A stretch of 9,801 nucleotides of DNA from Gemmatimonadota bacterium. GTDB taxonomy: Bacteria > Gemmatimonadota > Gemmatimonadetes > Gemmatimonadales > GWC2-71-9. The notes under the pieces were generated by a model. It ran no database searches, was not told the origin of the DNA, and saw only the letters and a list, made by a program, of their open reading frames with translations. Location of the stretch: NCBI GenBank assembly GCA_003220855.1, contig QHTP01000094.1:1-9801 (forward strand), written 5' to 3'. Below are positions 7,420-9,801 of this stretch, in pieces (positions within the stretch are counted from its first letter, which is position 1; each line of letters begins with the position of its first letter). A program made the position numbers and the translations under genes.

Positions 7420-8279
7420 CCGCGCCGCTGCGCGCGCACGAGATACGGGTGAACGGCGTACGCTCACCGGTGCTGGAGGGCGGCCCCTCGGAATCGCCCG
7501 AAGCCGTGGTCTTCGTGCACGGGAATCCCGGCTCGACACGGGACTGGCAACCCCTCACGGCCGCGGTCGCGCGCTTCGGACGGGCTGTTGCGCTGGACAT
7601 GCCGGGCTTCGGTCGTGCGGACAAGCCTCGGGAGTTCGAATACACGGTGCCAGGATACGCCCGGCATCTCGCCGGCGCCCTGGCGGAGCTGAGGATCCAT
7701 CGCGCACACCTCGTGCTCCACGATTTCGGGGGACCCTGGGGGCTCTCCTGGGCGGCGCAGCATCCCGCGGAGTTCGCGAGCGTCACGCTCATCGATACGG
7801 GCGTGCTGTTCGGTTATCGCTGGCACGTGCTCGCCAGGATCTGGCGCACGCCGCTGCTCGGAGAGCTGTTTCAAGCCACCGCCACACGCGCGACGTTCCG
7901 TCTGCTGCTCCGACGCGGCAATCCGCGCGGGCTGCCGCGCGACTACGTCGACGGGATGTTCGACGACTACGACGCCGGGACCCGTCGTGCAGTACTCCGG
8001 TTGTACCGCGCGACCAGCGATCCCGCGGGTGCAGCGGAGCGGCTGGCGGCGGCTCTGCGCCCGCTCGCCCGCCCGGCGCTGGTCGTGTGGGGCAAGCACG
8101 ACCCATACATCTCCGTTACGCACGCCCGGCGGCAACGGGAGGTTTTCCCCGATGCACAGATCGTGGTGCTGGAGCGCAGCGGCCACTGGCCATTCGTGGA
8201 CGACCCCAGCGCCGTCGCGCAGGTCGTGCTGCCATTCCTGCAACAGCAGCTGTGCAACCGAGTGAGGACATCCGCATGA
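7416..8279 (+). CDS. Alpha/beta-fold hydrolase with aspartate nucleophile (epoxide hydrolase/haloalkane dehalogenase-like)
   Basis: 287 residues. ATG at 7416 overlaps the RCC1 stop (ATGA); this start is chosen because the fold begins at once and residues upstream in the frame are RCC1 gene in another frame. No Shine-Dalgarno is evident, so translation probably depends on coupling to the upstream gene. Motifs: oxyanion-hole 'VFVHGNPGSTRDW' (32-44), 'DMPGFGRADKP' (61-71), nucleophile elbow 'LHDFGGPWG' with Asp103, acid 'VVWGKHDPY' with Asp229, and His257 in 'ERSGHWPF'. An Asp-Asp-His triad is that of epoxide hydrolases and haloalkane dehalogenases, which go through an alkyl-enzyme ester, rather than the Ser of esterases. 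The Trp that usually follows the nucleophile in dehalogenases is Phe104 here, so halide chemistry is uncertain. The cap is helical (about 130-210). No signal peptide, so cytoplasmic. Substrate unknown; it probably works with the adjacent flavoenzyme. Confidence 0.88.
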   Translation: MTAPLRAHEIRVNGVRSPVLEGGPSESPEAVVFVHGNPGSTRDWQPLTAAVARFGRAVALDMPGFGRADKPREFEYTVPGYARHLAGALAELRIHRAHLVLHDFGGPWGLSWAAQHPAEFASVTLIDTGVLFGYRWHVLARIWRTPLLGELFQATATRATFRLLLRRGNPRGLPRDYVDGMFDDYDAGTRRAVLRLYRATSDPAGAAERLAAALRPLARPALVVWGKHDPYISVTHARRQREVFPDAQIVVLERSGHWPFVDDPSAVAQVVLPFLQQQLCNRVRTSA

Positions 8280-9556
8280 CACGGCCCGAATATGACGTCG
8301 CGATCGTAGGTGCGAGTATCGCTGGCTGCACCGCGGCGACGCTGTTTGCTCGAGGCGGGCTGAGAGTAGCGCTGCTCGAGAGCCGCGCCGATCCCAACGC
8401 GTACAAGCGGGTCTGCACGCACTTCATACAAGCGAGTGCCACCCCGACCATCGAGCGCCTCGGCGTGGCGCAGGCGATCGAGGCAGCCGGCGGTATCCGG
8501 AATGGGATCGACATTTGGACCCGTTGGGGTTGGATCCGGCGAGAGGGGAACGGAGGTGGCAGGTACCCCGGCTACGGCTACAACATCCGCCGGGAGACGC
8601 TGGACCCCATGCTGCGGCGGCTCGCCGCGAGCACGCCCGGAGTCGATCTCCTCCCCGGACATGTGGCCGAACGCCTGTTCGTCGACGGCGGTCGCATCGT
8701 CGGCGTCGGCGCTCGGCGGGGAGATGAAACGACGCGGGACGTGAACGCGCGCCTGGTGGTGGCCGCGGATGGGCGCCAGTCCCGCATCGCCGAGCTGGCG
8801 TTAGTCCCACCCAGGGTCAAGGCGCACAACCGGTTCGGCTACTTCGCGTATTACCGAGGGATGTCGCTCCGGTCGGGCACGAAGTCGCAGATGTGGTTTC
8901 TCGAGCCGGACATCGCGTACACGTTCCCGAACGACGGGGGGCTGACGCTCCTGGCGTGCATGCCGACCAAGGACAAGCTCGCCGGCTTCAAGGCGAACGT
9001 TGAGACGGCCTTCGAGCTGATGTTCCGGCGTCTCCCCGAGGGCCCGTCCCTCGCGCACGCGGAGCGGGCGTCCGGATTCCTCGGCATGGTCGAGATGCCG
9101 AACCTGTCCCGCAGGCCGACACTCCCGGGTCTTGCGTTCATTGGAGACGCGGCCTTGGCGACGGACCCGCTGTGGGGCGTCGGGTGTGGCTGGGCCTTCC
9201 AGTCGGCCGAATGGCTGGTGGACTGCGTGGGGGACGCGCTCGCGACGGATCAACTGCTCGACCGCGGGCTCGCGCGCTATGCGCGGCGTCATCACGCCGC
9301 GCTCGCCGCCCACGACTTCCTCATCTGCGACTACGCGACGGGGCGTCCCTACAACGCGCTCGAGCGGCTCCTGTACTCGGCGGCGGCGCGAGACCCGGCC
9401 GCCGCGCGGCACTTCCAGGAGTTCGGGGCCCGCAATATCTCCGTGGGCCAGTTCTTGTCGCCACGCGCACTGGCGCGCGCGCTGTGGGTGAACGCCGGGC
9501 ACTGGTGGCGGAGCCGGCGACCGAAGCCAACTGGTCGTGCCGCCCAGCGAGCGTGA
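8276..9556 (+). CDS. FAD-dependent oxidoreductase, group A flavoprotein monooxygenase/geranylgeranyl-reductase-like
   Basis: 426 residues. ATG at 8276 overlaps the hydrolase stop (ATGA) and has GAGGA 7 nt upstream. The Rossmann start 'YDVAIVGASIAGCTAA' (6-21) carries a GxSxxG variant of the dinucleotide motif, with Glu35 at the end of the second strand to hold the FAD ribose. The DG motif is 'VVAADGRQSR' (161-170), and the GD motif is 'FIGDAALATDPLWGVGCGWA' (288-307), which contacts the FAD pyrophosphate. 'KRVCTHFIQ' (44-52) is a striking conserved-looking segment near the flavin site. Length and motif order fit a single-component flavin enzyme; the C-terminal 330-426 is helical with no membrane span or extra thioredoxin-like domain. 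Such enzymes hydroxylate, epoxidise or reduce small molecules or isoprenoids; the actual substrate cannot be read. An epoxidising flavoenzyme followed by an epoxide-hydrolase-like partner would be coherent chemistry (inference). Confidence 0.88.
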   Translation: MTRPEYDVAIVGASIAGCTAATLFARGGLRVALLESRADPNAYKRVCTHFIQASATPTIERLGVAQAIEAAGGIRNGIDIWTRWGWIRREGNGGGRYPGYGYNIRRETLDPMLRRLAASTPGVDLLPGHVAERLFVDGGRIVGVGARRGDETTRDVNARLVVAADGRQSRIAELALVPPRVKAHNRFGYFAYYRGMSLRSGTKSQMWFLEPDIAYTFPNDGGLTLLACMPTKDKLAGFKANVETAFELMFRRLPEGPSLAHAERASGFLGMVEMPNLSRRPTLPGLAFIGDAALATDPLWGVGCGWAFQSAEWLVDCVGDALATDQLLDRGLARYARRHHAALAAHDFLICDYATGRPYNALERLLYSAAARDPAAARHFQEFGARNISVGQFLSPRALARALWVNAGHWWRSRRPKPTGRAAQRA

Positions 9557-9566
9557 GGTCTGAGGC

Positions 9567-9590
9567 GGGCCCAGGGTGCGGCCTGGGCCC
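9567..9590 (+). terminator. Strong GC hairpin after the operon, without T-tract
   Basis: GGGCCCAGG (9567-9575) and CCTGGGCCC (9582-9590) pair perfectly over 9 bp around the 6-nt loop GTGCGG, starting 11 nt after the last stop codon. No run of T follows (CGTCACCCGC), so it is not a canonical intrinsic terminator. It may end transcription in a GC-rich host, help Rho, or protect the 3' end of the mRNA. Confidence 0.55.
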
Positions 9591-9801
9591 CGTCACCCGC
9601 TTGCCTGGGCTCGCCGCCGCCTCAACGGAGGGCGGATCCCTGCAACGGCCTCATCCAGGCCGCCGGCCCCAGACCAACGAAAAATTTCGGACAAGTTGGT
9701 GAACACGTGGCGCTGGTCACGCGCTGCACATGTTGGTGAAGGAGGCCGACTCGAATTCACCGGAGCCATGCGGCGAAGGACGATTTCACGCAACAGAGCG
9801 G
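9591..9801. other. Unassigned region with AT-rich inverted repeat and direct repeats
   Basis: No convincing gene. ACCAAC (9673-9678) pairs with GTTGGT (9695-9700) around a 16-nt spacer containing CGAAA-AA-TTTCG, the most AT-rich spot of the window. GTTGGTGAA occurs at 9695-9703 and again at 9732-9740 (37-bp period). AAGGAGG at 9739-9745 looks like a ribosome site but no start codon lies at the right distance. A plus-strand frame from ATG 9730 is open to the right edge (24 codons), and ATG 9768 has GGAG only 2 nt upstream; either could begin a gene continuing outside, but neither is supported enough to call. Confidence 0.35.

Noticed and set aside
7464..8282. Minus-strand open frame opposite the hydrolase
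   Set aside because: No motifs; the opposite strand has a complete alpha/beta hydrolase catalytic set.
9670..9745. Integron attC site
   Set aside because: The GTTGGTGAA copies do not match the GTTRRRY core (T at the sixth position) and no RYYYAAC partner is present.
9593..9793. Minus-strand 66-codon frame at the right end
   Set aside because: No ribosome site, no domain, an Arg-rich end typical of spurious frames, and it spans the inverted repeat region.

Overview
The window is very GC-rich, densely coding and gene-tight. It suggests an environmental soil- or sediment-type bacterium. The combination of a very long BTAD/SARP-like regulator fused to an ATPase, a TolB-like domain and TPRs, a Cys-rich RCC1-repeat lipoprotein, and a GlcG/HbpS-type lipoprotein is what I would expect from Gemmatimonadota. 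That placement is an inference from protein style; the window has no rRNA or other phylogenetic marker.

Layout. (a) 1-714, minus strand: the 5' part of a secreted GlcG/HbpS (DUF336) heme-binding-type lipoprotein that runs off the left edge. (b) 715-1039: intergenic. (c) 1040-5071, minus strand: a 1343-residue regulator with an N-terminal winged helix plus BTAD domain, an AAA/NB-ARC-like ATPase, one membrane segment, a TolB/FlgO-like domain and a TPR tail. (d) 5072-5197: a divergent intergenic region holding a 9-bp direct repeat at exact 11-bp spacing, the arrangement expected of a SARP-family operator. (e) 5198-9556, plus strand: a four-gene operon in which every gene overlaps the next (14, 4 and 4 bp): an 80-residue conserved-looking small protein, an RCC1-repeat lipoprotein, an alpha/beta hydrolase with an aspartate nucleophile, and a FAD-dependent oxidoreductase. 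(f) 9567-9590: a strong hairpin just after the last stop. (g) 9591-9801: non-coding or unassigned sequence with an AT-rich inverted repeat and direct repeats.

The most striking anomaly is a perfect 112-bp tandem duplication (6816-6927 and 6928-7039) inside the RCC1 gene. Because 112 is not a multiple of three, it shifts the frame and stops the protein at 7130. Deleting one copy restores a continuous 626-residue reading frame that ends in the ATGA overlap with the hydrolase. The duplication is therefore either a very recent, potentially reversible mutation or an assembly artefact. If real, it should also uncouple translation of the hydrolase.

Working model (inference): the membrane-tethered SARP-like regulator controls itself and the divergent operon through the 11-bp-spaced repeats. 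The operon makes a surface RCC1 propeller protein together with two cytoplasmic small-molecule enzymes whose substrate cannot be told from sequence.
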